Shown here: positions 1 to 11,302 of the stretch, piece by piece
How the letters are laid out: each line of letters begins with the position of its first letter
How positions within the stretch are numbered: position 1 is the stretch's first letter
The notes under the pieces: generated by a model
Databases searched by the model: none
Seen by the model: the letters and a program-made list of their open reading frames with translations, nothing else
What the model was told of the DNA's origin: nothing
Position numbers and translations under genes: made by a program
Assembly: GCF_004193775.1 (NCBI RefSeq)
Contig: NC_041019.1
Location: forward strand, 13,130,204 to 13,194,203
From: Glycine soja
Taxonomy: Eukaryota > Streptophyta > Magnoliopsida > Fabales > Fabaceae
Length of the DNA: 64,000 nucleotides
Direction: 5' to 3'

Positions 1-200
1 GTTTTATATACATGATTGTCTTAATAGATAGATTTTTTTTTTTCAGTCAAACAAAAATAATTAATTTATTTATTTTATAAAGTTATTGTTAGAACAAAGG
101 ATGAAAGTTTGAAAAAAAAAAAAGAAAAAAAAAAGAAGAAAAAAAAAGGCTTCAAATCCCACGTCACTCAGGATAAACACTTGAATAGTGTTTCACTCCC

Positions 201-208
201 TATATATA
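201..208 (+). promoter_or_regulatory. TATA-like box of the copia-1 5' LTR
   Basis: TATATATA after a CTCCC stretch; the same site is at 22277-22284 in the 3' LTR. Its place about 115 bp into the LTR suits a U3 promoter, which puts the downstream tandem array in the transcribed leader. Transcription start not determined. Confidence 0.45.
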
Positions 209-349
209 GAGAGCTCATTTCTTCATTTTTTCTTGCCTCAGTTGAGAAACATTTCCTCAACTTTTTTTTCTCCCTCCCATATTTCAGTCGATGCATTTCC
301 GGCAAACTTCTCCCTCTTTCTTTCTGTCGCTCTAAAATTTCGGTTGGCT

Positions 350-596
350 AAGAGTGACTTTTTAAGTCATATTTTCAATTGGTTATAAGAGTGACTTTTT
401 AAGTCATATTTTTCGGTTGGCTATAAGAGTGACTTTTTAAGTCATATTTTCGGTTGGCAATAATAGTGACTTTTCAAGTCATATTTTTTGGTTGGCTATT
501 AGAGTGACTTTTCAAGTCATATTTTTGGTTGGCTGTTAGAGTGACTTTTCAAGTCATATTTTCGGGTGACTTTAGAGTGACTTTTCAAGTCATACA
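350..596 (+). repeat. Tandem array in copia-1 5' LTR, seven units of 36-39 bp
   Basis: Seven copies of a unit containing GTGACTTTTYAAGTCAT start at 354, 391, 430, 467, 505, 541 and 577. Each core can pair with itself (GACTT/AAGTC). The 3' LTR has six copies (22430-22631), so one unit was gained or lost. Confidence 0.9.
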
Positions 597-822
597 AGAG
601 GGTGTAATTCTAGAAAAGGTTCCCTTAGTGCAATGGGAATCTTATACAGTGATCTGGGCTGTTTTATCTTGGGGACTTCGTGGTTGATAGTCTGCTTGCA
701 CAATTTTTGGCAGTGTCACGAAATATCTTAAAGAAAGAGACATTATCCGCGACTCAGCCAATAATTTTTTCGGTTTGCCATAAACTATTGTTACAACAAT
801 TTTAAGACGTTTCGGTTCTGCT

Positions 823-1257
823 ATGGCTACCGTAGATATTACTGACTCGAACAACAATGACCTCGACAAACCTTTTAGGTTTGAAGGGTATCATTTCAAA
901 CGTTGACAACAAAAGATGATGTTTTCTTTAACAATGAGAAAAGTTGCCTATGTTTTGAACATTGATATTCCGGTGGTACCTGAGGATGCTAAGAAGGAAG
1001 TGAAGGATAAAATGACTATGGAATTAGCTCTCTGGAATGAAAATGATTACCTATGCAAGAATTTCATTCTGAATGGGTTAGCTGATGATCTCTATGATTA
1101 TTATAGCCCATATAAGTCTGCCAAATTAGTTTGGCTAGCTCTGGAAAAGAAGTATGATACTGAGGAAGCTGGGACTAAAAAGTATGTTGTTAGCCGCTAC
1201 CTCAAGTATCAAATGACTAATGATAAATCAGTAAAGTCTCAATCCCATGAGATATAA
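823..1257 (+). pseudogene. Copia-1 gag remnant (UBN2-type)
   Basis: Reading starts at ATG 823 (MATVDIT...), 25 bp after the LTR, and meets an in-frame TGA at 904. The same frame resumes with an ATG at 916 and runs to 1257. The peptide has the small alpha-helical make-up of plant copia gag (a LWNENDYLCKNFILNGL stretch, then KLVWLALEKKY), the region annotated UBN2. The C-terminal part with the zinc knuckle is missing because of an internal deletion before the protease. It would have formed the particle coat of the retrotransposon; now nonfunctional. Confidence 0.82.
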
Positions 1258-1326
1258 AAAATTGCTCAAGAGTCATACATATTTGTGATAACTGAGATCA
1301 ATATGATTGGAGGACCAGATGGATAG

Positions 1327-1557
1327 TGAGTAGACACTGGTGCCTCCCGCCATGTCTACTATGATCGTGCTATGTTTAAAACATACACGAATGTTGAAAA
1401 TAAGAAAGTGTTGTTGGGTGATTCCCACACCACTAGTGTTGCTGGAACTGGAGATGTTGAACTAAAGTTTACCTCTGGAAAGACTTTGATTCTCAAAGAT
1501 GTGATGCATACTCCAGAGATGAGAAAGAATCTGGTTTCTGATTTTCTTTTAAATTAA
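1327..1557 (+). pseudogene. Copia-1 aspartic protease remnant
   Basis: [10 protein letters not shown] motif near 1335 is the D-T-G-A active site of copia proteases. It is followed by the beta-rich segment [20 protein letters not shown] and a [16 protein letters not shown] stretch typical of the end of the domain. The codons just before the motif contain stops (around 1325-1330). The ORF ends at 1557, where a large deletion joins it to the linker that normally follows integrase, so the whole GAG-pre-integrase and integrase region is absent. Confidence 0.82.
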
Positions 1558-1599
1558 GGAATAATGGGGGTACTTCATCTAGTCATCTTCCTGCTATTA

Positions 1600-2338
1600 G
1601 TAGTGAAAATCTTGCACAACCAGAACTAGATATAGAGCCTCGAAGAGGTAAGAGAGCAAGAATTGCTAAAGAGTATGGGCCCAATTATATGACCTATACA
1701 TTAGAGGAGGATCCATCAGACCTTCAAGAAGCTTTGTCTTCTTTGGATGCTGACTTGTGGCAAGAAGCCATTAATAATGAGATGGATTCTTTAGAATCTA
1801 ACAAGACCTGGAATTTAGTAGACTTGCCTCCTGGCTGCAAACCAATTAGTAATGATCATTGTTGTGTAACAAATTTGATATGAAAGACCTCGGAGAAGCA
1901 AGTGTAATCCTTGGTATTAAGATTACTAGGTCAAAAGAGGGAATTTCTCTGGATCAATCTCACTACATTGAGAAGATCTTAAAGAAATATGACTACTTTG
2001 ACTGTAAACCTGCTAGTACACCATATGATCCAAGTGTAAAACTGTTTAAGAACACTGGTGAATGTATACGACAAACTGAGTACACAAGTATCATTGGCAG
2101 CCTTAGGTATGCCACTGATTGTACTAGACCCTACATAGCCTATGTTGTGGGATTATTATGCAGGTTTACCAATAGACCTAGTATGAAGCACTGACACGCT
2201 ATTGAAAGAGTAATGAGGTACCTTAAAAGAACCATAAACCTTGGATTACATTATAAAAGGTTTCCCGCTATACTTGAAGGATATAGTGATGCAGATTGGA
2301 ACACTTTTTCAAATGATTCCAAAGCAACCAGCGGCTAT
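1600..2338 (+). pseudogene. Copia-1 RT/RNase H remnant, 5' part
   Basis: 1600-1850 encodes the pre-RT linker (EPRRGKRARI, then DLQEALSSLDADLWQEAINN, ending ...WNLVDLPPGCKPI). A deletion removes the RT fingers and the YVDD box. Coding similarity resumes at 1860 in another frame with KFDMKDLGEASVILGIKI and the RT thumb, then a TGA at 2192, then RNase H (YSDADWNT) until the gypsy insertion at 2339. The rest of RNase H continues at 21229. Confidence 0.85.
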
Positions 2339-2833
2339 TGTCATACCCTAATTTCGTCCGGGGATCATCCGTTGTTGGGATGCGACCCTCGTTTGACTAC
2401 TTCGAGGTACTTGGCACCCATCGTTAGGCAATTCGTGAAGTTCCGTGACGTGCCGGAAGTCAGAAGAAAGCATTATTGCACAACCCGTGAAGTTCCGTGA
2501 CATGCCGGAAGTCGAAAGGAAGTGTTAGTGCGCAATCCGTAAAGTTCCGTAACATCCTGGAAGCCCAAAAAGGGGATGATTACGTGATCCCTAAGGTTTC
2601 GTAACATTACGGAAAGAAAACAAGTATCGTTACGAAATTCGTAAAGTTTCGTAACGTTACGAAAAAAGAATCAGCAAAAAAAGGCAATGGGGTGTATTTA
2701 GTAAACAGGGGGTGCAAATAGCAACCAGGCCCACTTGGGCCTTCCAGGATGTTCTCCAGAAGGCGGTGCCTTCTAGAGGAAGTAACCTAACTCGCTTGGG
2801 CGAGTTGGGTGGCAAGCTCCTCCCTCATTTTCC

Positions 2834-2841
2834 TATAAATA
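2834..2841 (+). promoter_or_regulatory. TATA box of the gypsy 5' LTR
   Basis: TATAAATA followed by a GGGGGAGGAGGG tract; conserved at 19963-19970 in the 3' LTR. A CTTGGGCGAG motif lies just upstream. Likely U3/R boundary promoter of the element. Confidence 0.6.
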
Positions 2842-3734
2842 GGGGGAGGAGGGAAGAACAAAGATGTTCAACCCTCCTGGTATGTGAGATTCACTTAAAA
2901 TTAGTGAGAAAAATTGTTTCCGTGAAGAAAATCCAAGCCGAGGCGCTTCCGTAACGCTTCCGTCACGTTTCCGTGGGTAATTTCGCGAAGATTTTCAACC
3001 GTTCTTCGTCGTTCTTCGATCTTCAACTGGTAAGTTCCCAAAATTGAACTTTTCAATTCATTCTATGCACCCTTAGTGGTCCTCATTTGTTTCGTGTACC
3101 CCCTTCTATTTTCATTTCATTTACTTTCGGTACCCCCTTTTGACGTGCTTTAGTCATTTATTTAAGTCATTTTCTCGCTTAATCAAAAATAAAATAAATT
3201 TTCACCGATCATTTGTATTGTAACATCCTTTAATTCCTGTTAAAATGAATTTCGACCGTTCGGTCATGCCGTAACCACGTTTAAAACCAAAAAGAGGAAA
3301 AATAATAACAAAAATATCTTTTAGTAAAATAAAAAAAATCAATCGGACGTTTTCTTTGGGATTTCCCTTTCTTAATCGAATCGACTAATAACCAAAGTGA
3401 AACTAAGGTTAAAATCAATTCATTAACCAAACTTTTTGTCATCGCCTAAAAAAGCCATTTTTAAAGGTCCAACGCCTTGAAATGGTCTTTTCCGCTTTTA
3501 TTGGTTAAATGTAGACTTCTAAAGGCCTAAAATCAACATGTAACTTTATTACCTCTTTTAATTTTAAAAAATAAAGAGATCATTAATGGTCCAATGCCTT
3601 AATGTTTCCTCTCCTTTCAAAAGAATCGAAAGATTGTTTAATGGTCCAACGCCTTAAATGACCTTTCATTCAATAAAAATATATCTTGCAAAAAGGGATA
3701 AAAACAATTTAACTAATGTTTAGTTCTCAAAGAA

Positions 3735-3777
3735 CTACGTAGGTCTGATTTCCTTATCACAATTGAGGAATACGTAG
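3735..3777. repeat. CTACGTAG hairpin in gypsy 5' LTR
   Basis: CTACGTAG (3735-3742) and TACGTAG (3771-3777) are inverted copies, and TTCCTT pairs with AGGAA inside them, giving a stem-loop. Copies are in the 3' LTR (20840-20882) and, diverged, outside the LTRs at 18281-18314. Confidence 0.7.
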
Positions 3778-4122
3778 GAGTAAAGGGAAACACCGTTGTC
3801 GACCAGAAAAAGATAAAAATATAAAAGGCATAAAAAAGACATAAGAACGTGAAAAGGGAAAATAACATAAATTGAAGTCATATTTGCACATTTGATTAAA
3901 GGCTGCTGTCTCTTGTGACGAATGTGTGGGGTGCTAATACCTTCCCCGTGCGTAAATACAACTCCCAAACCTTTCACTTAAAGTTCATAGACTACGTCTT
4001 TTCCGGTTTTTCCGACGTTTTTCTCAAATAAACGTTGGTGGCTACTCCGTGGGTATTCCTTTCTTGGAAGGCGCATCCCGCGAGTCACGCGTCGCCCTCC
4101 CGCCGAAGGGTGGGTTGCGACA

Positions 4123-4143
4123 TTTGACGACTCCACTAGGGAC
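4123..4143 (+). other. Candidate primer-binding site of the gypsy element
   Basis: The sequence directly after the LTR, TTTGACGACTCCACTAGGGA, resembles the GGCGACTCCACTGGGGA-like primer sites recalled for Ogre-type elements and attributed to a tRNA-Arg. It has mismatches, as expected in a decayed copy. The tRNA assignment is from memory. Confidence 0.5.
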
Positions 4144-4996
4144 CGTTTTTAGAGAGTTAGGCCATTTAATCTTGTGCAATGTTTTATCATGACTTTCTCC
4201 TTTGTTGGTTTCCCTTTATTTTTCTTATGTTCTTGTGTATATAACTCTTTGATGCTTTTAGTGTGTTTTAAAATGTATGCATGAGGTAAATATTTATTCA
4301 TTTGATGCACACAAACACCAACACTATTTGCACACATGGTGAGTTGAAAAAGGGCCCTATACTCGGGTTCGTGGGAACATAAGGAGTGGAGGTGAATATG
4401 TGATCATGCTAGGTCTTCGACTTGCTTGATTATAGTGAACCCTCATCTAGAGTTTTTCTCTTTGATAACATATTGTTGCTAGTAGTCCCTACTGCTGCAA
4501 TATGTTCTTCGAAGGGGATGATACCTCTAGAGACCATCAAGAGAGATATGACCACCTTGGGAATTATCACTAAAAGCCTTTTTAGCTCCCTCCCATATCG
4601 GTCCCTTGAATAGGGGCATAGAGCAGACACGCTGCGTGCCATTTTTCACTGCCATGCATAAATGTCATGTACCCTTTTGCTTATATTTGTTTGTGAATAT
4701 TGTCGTACTATGTACATCCTTGTGTTGTGCCTTTCGCATATGCATCATGCACGGGTTCTGTCTTGATCCTCTCTCTTTGGCAAACCAATGGAGGGTCCGT
4801 GTCACCTTCTTAAATACATACGTCGGGCACTGTGCTACCCCAAGACGTTGTATCTAAGAAGGAGACAATTTCTCGGGCTCCCATATTCACAAATTGCATA
4901 TGTGTCATATGCATTTCTTCATGCATTCATCCATTCCACCCATGATAGATGTCGGAGTTTTGATTCGCGCTAGATTTTGTTTCACTTTAGTAAAAC
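4144..4996. other. Gypsy 5' untranslated leader
   Basis: About 850 bp between the primer site and the first extra ORF. No coding similarity was recognised; the short ORFs here have no features of real proteins. Confidence 0.6.
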
Positions 4997-5993
4997 ATGG
5001 GATCAAGTCAAACGCCTTCGCTTAAAAAAAGGTTCTATCAAGTCAAGGTCAAGAGCCTAGGGATCACCAGTCTAAAAGAGCTAGGGCAGTTAATGGGGCA
5101 GCTCCAGCGGCAAGCTTTTCGCAAAGCTTACGGTAAAATCTGGGACCTAGCCATGGCAGAAGTCTCCACAGAGGCCATTGCCTCCCTCGCCCAGTATTAT
5201 GATCAGCCATTGAGGTGTTTCACCTTTGGGGACTTCCAACTATCACCCATGGTAGAAGAATTTGAAGAGATCCTAGGATGTCCTCTAGGGGGAAGGAGAC
5301 CATACCTCTTCTCAGGGTTCTATCCCTCATTAGCTAGAATTTCTAAGATAGTCCAAATCTCGGCGCAGGAATTAGACCACAGAAAGCAATTCGAAAATGG
5401 GGTTGTTGGAATACCGAAAGGAGAATGCTGAACTGAGAGATATAAATGTAGCTACCACCAAAGCCTTGGAACAAGAAACCAAGAGGGCTTGTAGGGAAGA
5501 GCACGGCCGGAACAAGTTCTGAGGGGCTCTGTGGGGCAGCAACAGCGAGCTTAAGCTCCGGAGAGAGGAAAGGGACCAATCACGAGTAGACAGTTTGATC
5601 TTGAAAGATGAGTTGAAGGTTTGCTCAAGGTCCAAAAGAAACTTGTCTCAGTGGTTATGCGAAACAGAGACCAACATGCTAGCCATCGTCAGCAGGTACC
5701 AAGAAGAACTAAATCTAGCCACGACCCATGAGCATAGAGTGGCGGACGAGTATGCCCAAGTGTACGCGGAAAAGGAGGCTAGAGGAAGGGTGATCGACTC
5801 GTTACATCAAGAGGCAACAATGTGGATGGACCTATTTGCTCTTACCTTGAACGGGAGTCAAGAACTTCCCCGATTGCTAGCCAAGGCCAAAGCGATGGCA
5901 GACACCTACTCCGCCACAGAGGAGATCCACGGACTTCTCGGCTATTGTCAGCATATGATAGATTTAATGGCTCATATAATTAGAAACCGCTAG
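4997..5993 (+). pseudogene. Extra ORF1 upstream of gag (plant retrotransposon ORF, DUF7745-like)
   Basis: ATG 4997 begins MGSSQTPSLKKR; residues 50-115 (ALAQYYDQ region through CFTFGDFQLSPMVEEFEEIL) resemble the uncharacterised plant domain annotated DUF7745, which is carried by Ogre-type elements. Near 5385-5400 the text jumps to a charged, coiled-coil-like C-terminal part in another frame (5403-5993: KENAELRDIN, then SWMD/LALTLNGSQELP-like text). This suggests a large internal deletion plus a frame change. A TGA interrupts the second frame near 5519. Function is unknown in the family; the position before gag is diagnostic of Ogre-like elements. Confidence 0.72.
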
Positions 5994-6223
5994 GAAGCTT
6001 GTATTGTCGCTCAGATCTTGACTAGTTATAACTTTCTGAATAAAATGAGTTTGTCCCATGTTTTTACTCCAAAAGTCAGTACGAATCAAATCACTCCCGC
6101 ATTTTATCTCTAGCATGCATTCATTATTCTTTACCTACTCCACATGTTTGGTTTTTAAGGAAAAACACCATAACTAAACGCGCCCCAAGGCATCCCTATC
6201 GCACCAGATCCAAATCTAGAACG

Positions 6224-7703
6224 ATGGGTGATCATGAGGAGACACTGGAACATATGAAAGCCGACATGTCGGCTTTGAAAGAGCAGATGGCTTCCATGAT
6301 GGAGGCCATGTTAGGAATGAGGCAACTCATGGAGAAAAACGTGGTCACCGCTGCCGCTGTTAGTTCGGCTGCCGAAGCAGACCCAACTCTCCTAGCTACC
6401 GCGCACCATCCTCCCCCAAACGCGGTAGGATGAGAAAGGGGCACACTGGGGCACAACAGCAACCCCCATTTGGGATACAACCGGGTGACTTACCCTTATG
6501 GATTACCGCCCAATTACACGCCGCCAATCATGCATGATGATGCGGGTCATGCCTCTTCCCTCATCCTTGAAAGGGAGCCTCCTCGACAGCCCGACGAGGT
6601 CCATGAAGATCATCGAGAGTATGCCCAAGGGGATTTCGATTTCTACCCCCCGATCCCCGTCGAGGGGCCGACGCCCAACACATTGCCTCAACCCGACCTC
6701 ACAGCACAACCAATATTCTTGTCCACAAAAGGACCACCCCCGGCGGCCGAAGAAAGAAGGAAAATTGATCTCCTCGAGGAGAGATTGAGGGTTGTTGAAG
6801 GCTTTGGTGACTATCTGTTCGCGGACATGGCGGATCTTTGATTGGTACTGGATGTCGTCATCCCCCCAAAATTCAAAGTGCCTGATTTTGACAAGTATAA
6901 AGGGACGACTTGTCCTAAGAACCATCTCAAGATGTATTGTCGCAAGATGGGGGCACACTCTAGGGATGAAAAGTTGTTAATACACTTTTTCCAAGATAGC
7001 TTGGTTGGAGCTTCGGTTGTTTGGTACACTAATCTGGAAGCTTCCCGCATTCGTACTTGAAAGGACCTGATTACTGCTTTCCTAAGACAATATCAGTATA
7101 ATTCCGATAAGGCTCCCGATCGCACTCAGCTACAGAATATGTTTAAGAAGGAAGGTGAGACCTTTAAATAGTACGCACAGCGGTGGAGAGACCTGGCAGC
7201 ACAAGTGGCCCCTCCCATGGTTGAAAGGGAGATGATTACCATGATGGTGGACACCTTGCCAGTGTTTTACTATGAGAAGTTGGTAGGCTACATGCCTTCC
7301 AGCTTTGCGGACTTGGTATTCGTTGGGGAAAGAATCGAAGTAGGGTTGAAAAGAGGGAAGTTCGATTACGTTTCCTCCACAAGTGCCAATGCTAAGACAA
7401 TCGGAGAAACTGGGGCAAAAAGGAAGGAAGGAGATACCCATGCCGTCACTTCAGCGCCCGCATGGGTCAAACCCCCGCAGACCTCTCATGGTACACATCA
7501 GTGCGCGCAACATCATCCGAGCTTTTCAGCTCGCGTCAGGAACTCTTCCAATTCAGCGCCTGTACAGCCTAGAGCGCCCGCCCCCATCCAGAGGGAGGCC
7601 TTCTAAGCTCCGGCTCCAACCACGACTCGCTCGGCCGGCAATGCCCACTTTGGTGCCGGTTCCAACGCAATGAGGAACTTTCCCCCGAGGCCAATTCCAG
7701 AAT
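6224..7703 (+). pseudogene. Gypsy gag remnant
   Basis: One frame runs from ATG 6224 with stops at 6431 (TGA), 6839 (TGA), 7058 (TGA), 7169 (TAG) and 7604 (TAA). The N-terminus is a Met/Glu-rich coiled coil (EHMKADMSALKEQMASMMEA), followed by a proline-rich spacer. The capsid-like retrotransposon gag domain follows at 6850-7330 (VPDFDKYKGTTCPKNHLKMY, FFQDSL, then RWRDLA and VGERIEVG). A frame change near 7700-7716 joins it to the protease ORF. It would form the virus-like particle; it is inactive here. Confidence 0.88.
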
Positions 7704-7715
7704 TCACCCCTCCCA

Positions 7716-9779
7716 ATGACGTACGAGAACCTCTTGTCGTCCCTCATCGCCAACCAAATGGCTGTAATAACTCCCAGGAAGATCTACCAACCCCCTTTCC
7801 CAAAGTGGTATGATCCTAACGCAACTTGCACGTACCATGGGAATACCCCGGGCCATTCCATTGAAAAATGTTTGGCCCTTAAATACAAGGTCCAACATTT
7901 GATAGACACCGGATGGCTGACATTTCAAGAGGATCGGCCCAACGTGAAAACCAACCCGCTCGCCAATCATGGAGGGGGAGTGGTTAACGCCATTGAGTCG
8001 GATAGACCGCGTAGGTCTAAGCCTTTAAAGGACGTGGCGACCCCTAGGAGGTTTATCTATGAGGCCCTACAAAAGGGAGGTGTAATTCCCCATGGTGGGC
8101 ATGAAGAGGATTCTTGTTTGTTGCATCCCGGTGAGCTACATAACATGGAAACATGTTTAGCAGTGGAGGAATTGTTGCAACGAATGATAGATCAAGGCCT
8201 ACTAGAAGTCGGTGATGAGGGGAGGGACGAGCAGCATATATGTATGCAGTCCGCGGATGAGAGAAATTTTGGAAGGCCTAAACCTTTGGTGATATATTTC
8301 ACCAAGGACGCAGCTTCACAAAAGACCCGATACCCCTCGGCAGCTAAACCTGTTCCTTTTCCATACCAAAACAGCCACGCAGTCCCGTGGAGGTATACAC
8401 CTTCGAGTGAAAGGAAAGAAGAAGCCACCGACATCAGCTCGTTGTCGGCCAAGGTAATCAATATCAGGGGGCTGAGCGGTGTGACCCGTAGCGGTCGCGT
8501 GTTTGCACCCCCCGACCTGCCGACACAACCCGCAAACGTTAAAGGGAAGGCGAACATGGTGGAGGAACAAAATGACAAGACGACCCTCACTCCGAACGAG
8601 GATATTCCAGTGAAAGGTCTTCCGGAGAAAAGGGATGGTTGTGGCAAGAAGGAAGTGTCGCTAAAGGAAGCAAGCGAGTTTCTCCGTATTATTCAGCAGA
8701 GCGAGTTCAAGGTCATTGAGCAGCTCAACAAAACCTCAGCCAAGGTCTCTCTTTTAGAGTTACTCATGAGCTCTGAGCCTCATCAGGCTTTGCTAGTAAA
8801 GGTCTTGAACGAAGTTCATGTGGCCCAAGATATCTCTGTAGAGGGCTTTGGGGGACTTGTCAATAATATCACTGCCAACAATTATCTCGCCTTTGCCGAA
8901 GAAGAAATCCCTGCCAAGGGGAGAGGGCATAATAGGGCTTTGCATGTATCAGTCAAGTGCATGGACCACGTCGTAGCCAAGGTGCTCATCGATAACGGTT
9001 CCAGTTTAAACGTAATGCCCAAAAGCACTTTAGAGAAATTACCGTTTACTGCTTCTCATTTAAAGCCAAGTTCCACGGTAGTTCATGCCTTCGACGACAC
9101 CCACCGAGAGGCTAGGGGAGAGATCGACCTCCCTCTACAGATAGGCCCCCATACCTGTCAGGTTGCCTTTCAAATAATGGACATTAACCCTGCTTACAAC
9201 TGCCTTTTGGGGCACCCGTGGATCCACTCGGTGGGAGTTGTTCCCTCTATGCTCCACCAAAAATTGAAATTCGTAATAAAGGGGCATTTGGTTATCGTAT
9301 CGGGCGAGGAAGACATCTTGGTGAGTTGCCCGTCCTCTATGCCATATGTGGAAGCCGCGGAGGAGCCATTAAAAACAGCCTTTCAGTCTTTTGAGGTGGT
9401 AAGCATTGCCTCTATAGATTCCTTCTCTGGGCAACCTTGCCTGTCTGATATGGCAGTAATGGTGGCCCGAGTGATGTTGGGGAATGGTTACGAGCCTGGA
9501 ATGGGTTTAGGCAAGGACAATGGTGGCAGAACCAGCCTGATAAGCGCCAGAGGAAACTGTGGGAAGTTTGGGTTAGACTATAAACCCACACAAGCCGACA
9601 TAAGGAAAAGCGTTGCCGGAAGGAAAAGCGGAAGCCAAGGCTCGCGATTAAGACAAGAAGACGAAGGGGGCCCGCCCTGCCACATAAGTAGGAGCTTTAT
9701 AAGCGTGGGTCTAGGACACGAAGGCCAAGTCGTTGCAATATGCGAAGATAACGCTCCGAGTGGGTCGGATTTGGTATGA
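7716..9779 (+). pseudogene. Gag C-terminus, aspartic protease and G-patch (687 residues open)
   Basis: The longest open stretch in the window. Residues 35-55 and about 135-150 hold two C/H knuckles (CTYHGNTPGHSIEKC and CLLHPGELHNMETC), C-x2-H-x4/5-H-x4-C. The pepsin-like retrotransposon protease lies at about 405-530, with active-site text VLIDNGSSLNVMP (Asp at residue 426; D-N-G-S instead of the common D-T-G) and the later CLLGHPWIH. A G-patch (GNGYEPGMGLGKDNGG) is at about 588-605, downstream of the protease. The first ATG is not a natural start: the true frame enters by the break near 7700. TGA at 9777 interrupts what looks like continuing coding sequence to about 9853. Confidence 0.85.
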
Positions 9780-9853
9780 CCATGCCCTCCTGATTTCCAA
9801 CTAGGAAATTGGCTTGTAGAGGAGCGCCCGGACATTTACGCGACAAGCATAAT

Positions 9854-9988
9854 GTAACCCTTTGTGGCTTTTAAACTCTACAGTTGGGCCTAGGCTTTAG
9901 AGTTTCCTTTTGTTCAGGCTTTATGTCTTTTGTTCCTGAATTTATAATACAAAGATCTTTCTTCATCTGTTCCTACGTCTCTACCTAG
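9854..9988 (+). other. Candidate Ogre-type intron between protease and RT
   Basis: A GT at 9854 and an AG at 9987-9988 (CTCTACCTAG) flank 135 bp that contain the TAA at 9855. Removing them keeps the frame from the protease ORF into DPTIDFEQEMN and the RT ORF. A spliceable intron at the protease/RT border is a known hallmark of Ogre elements; its use here is inferred. Confidence 0.5.
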
Positions 9989-10052
9989 ATCCAACGACAA
10001 GTCCCTCGAAGGTACTAATACCTGGGACCCGACCATCGATTTCGAGCAAGAA

Positions 10053-11302
10053 ATGAATCTAACGGAGGATGAGGAGGACGAGGATGTGGGACTTCCCCCG
10101 AAGTTGGAGAAGATAGTCGCCCATGAGGACCAAGAGATGGGGCCTCATCAAGAAGAAACGAAACTAGTGGACTTAGGAACCGGTGGTGGGAAAAAAGAAG
10201 TAAAGATAGGCATGGGTATGACCGCACCCATCCGCGAAGAATTGACAGCCCTGCTAAAAGATTACCAAGACATCTTTGCTTGGTCGTACCAAGATATGCC
10301 CGGTTTGAGTTCTGACATTGTACAACACCGATTGCCTCTAAATCCCGAGTGTTCCCCGGTAAAACAAAAGCTGAGGAGGATGAAGCCCGAGACATCCTTG
10401 AAAATAAAAGAAGAGGTAAAGAAACAATTTGACGTTGGTTTTTTGGCTGTCGCTTGGTACCCATAATGGGTTGCCAACATTGTACCAGTCCCTAAGAAGG
10501 ATGGGAAGGTGCGAATGTGTGTGGATTATCGGGACTTGAATCGAGCCAGTCCCAAAGACAATTTTCCTTTGCCGCATATCGATATCCTCGTGGATAATAC
10601 GGCCAATTTCGCTTTGTTTTCCTTCATGAATGGGTTCTCTGGTTACAATCAGATAAAAATGGCATCGGAGGATATGGAAAAGACTACCTTCGTCACCCTG
10701 TGGGGAACGTTATGTTACAAGGTGATGTCCTTTGGACTCAAGAATGCCGGGGCAACTTATCAACAGGCTATGGTAGCTTTGTTCCACGATATGATGCACC
10801 AAGAAATTGAGGTCTATGTGGACGACATAATTTCCAAATCTAAGACCGAGGAGGAGCACCTTATCAACCTGCGGAAGTTGTTCGAAAGGCTTAGGAAGTA
10901 TCAATTGAGGTTAAATCAGGGAAGTTGCTAGGTTTCATCGTAAGCCAGAAAGGGATAGAGGTGGACCCCGAAAAGGTGAAGGCCATCCTCGAGATGCCGG
11001 AACCCCGTACCAAGAGGCAAGTCCGAGGTTTCCTGGGACGTTTGAACTATATTTCCAGACTCATATCATAGCTCACTGCTATTTGTGATCCGTTGTTCAA
11101 ACTCTTACGCAAAAACCAAACCGTCCGCTGGAACGAGGATTGTCAAGAGGCGTTTGGAAGGATCAAAAAGTGTCTCATGAACCCTCTTGTGCTTATGCCG
11201 CCGGTGCCCGGAAGGCCTCTCATCTTGTATATGACGATTTTGGACGAGTCGATGGGATGTATGTTGGGGCAACATGACGAGTCCGGAAGGCCTCTCATCC
11301 TG
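10053..11302 (+). pseudogene. Gypsy reverse transcriptase remnant
   Basis: RT similarity runs through LRRMKPETSLKIKEEV, VRMCVDYRDLNRASPKDNFP (motif around 10509), MSFGLKNAGATYQ and the catalytic box YVDDI (10815-10829). A TAA is present at 10464. A deletion with frame change near 10915 removes the segment before GKLLGFIVSQKGIEV. Another stop is at about 11069 and a further frame change at about 11300. RT would copy element RNA into cDNA; this copy is dead. Confidence 0.9.

Larger units (their letters stand above)
87..798 (+). repeat. Copia-1 5' LTR
   Basis: It pairs with 22176-22837. It begins TGTTAGAACA, followed by an A/G-rich run, a TATA-like site, a pyrimidine-rich stretch and a tandem array, and ends TTACAACA, giving the short TGTT...AACA inverted termini of an LTR. 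Small ORFs inside it are not genes. Confidence 0.93.
2339..4122 (+). repeat. Gypsy element 5' LTR (1784 bp)
   Basis: It aligns along its length with 19467-21228 (1762 bp), with scattered substitutions and a few indels; for example, part of 3100-3170 is missing from the 3' copy. It contains a TATA box, several CCGTAA/GTTACGGA-type short inverted motifs (about 2430-2670) and a CTACGTAG hairpin at 3735-3777. ORFs within it are incidental. Confidence 0.95.

Noticed and set aside
109..388. Two ORFs starting with Lys-rich or Phe-rich peptides
   Set aside because: They lie within the copia-1 LTR, with a diverged copy in the other LTR; no protein family.
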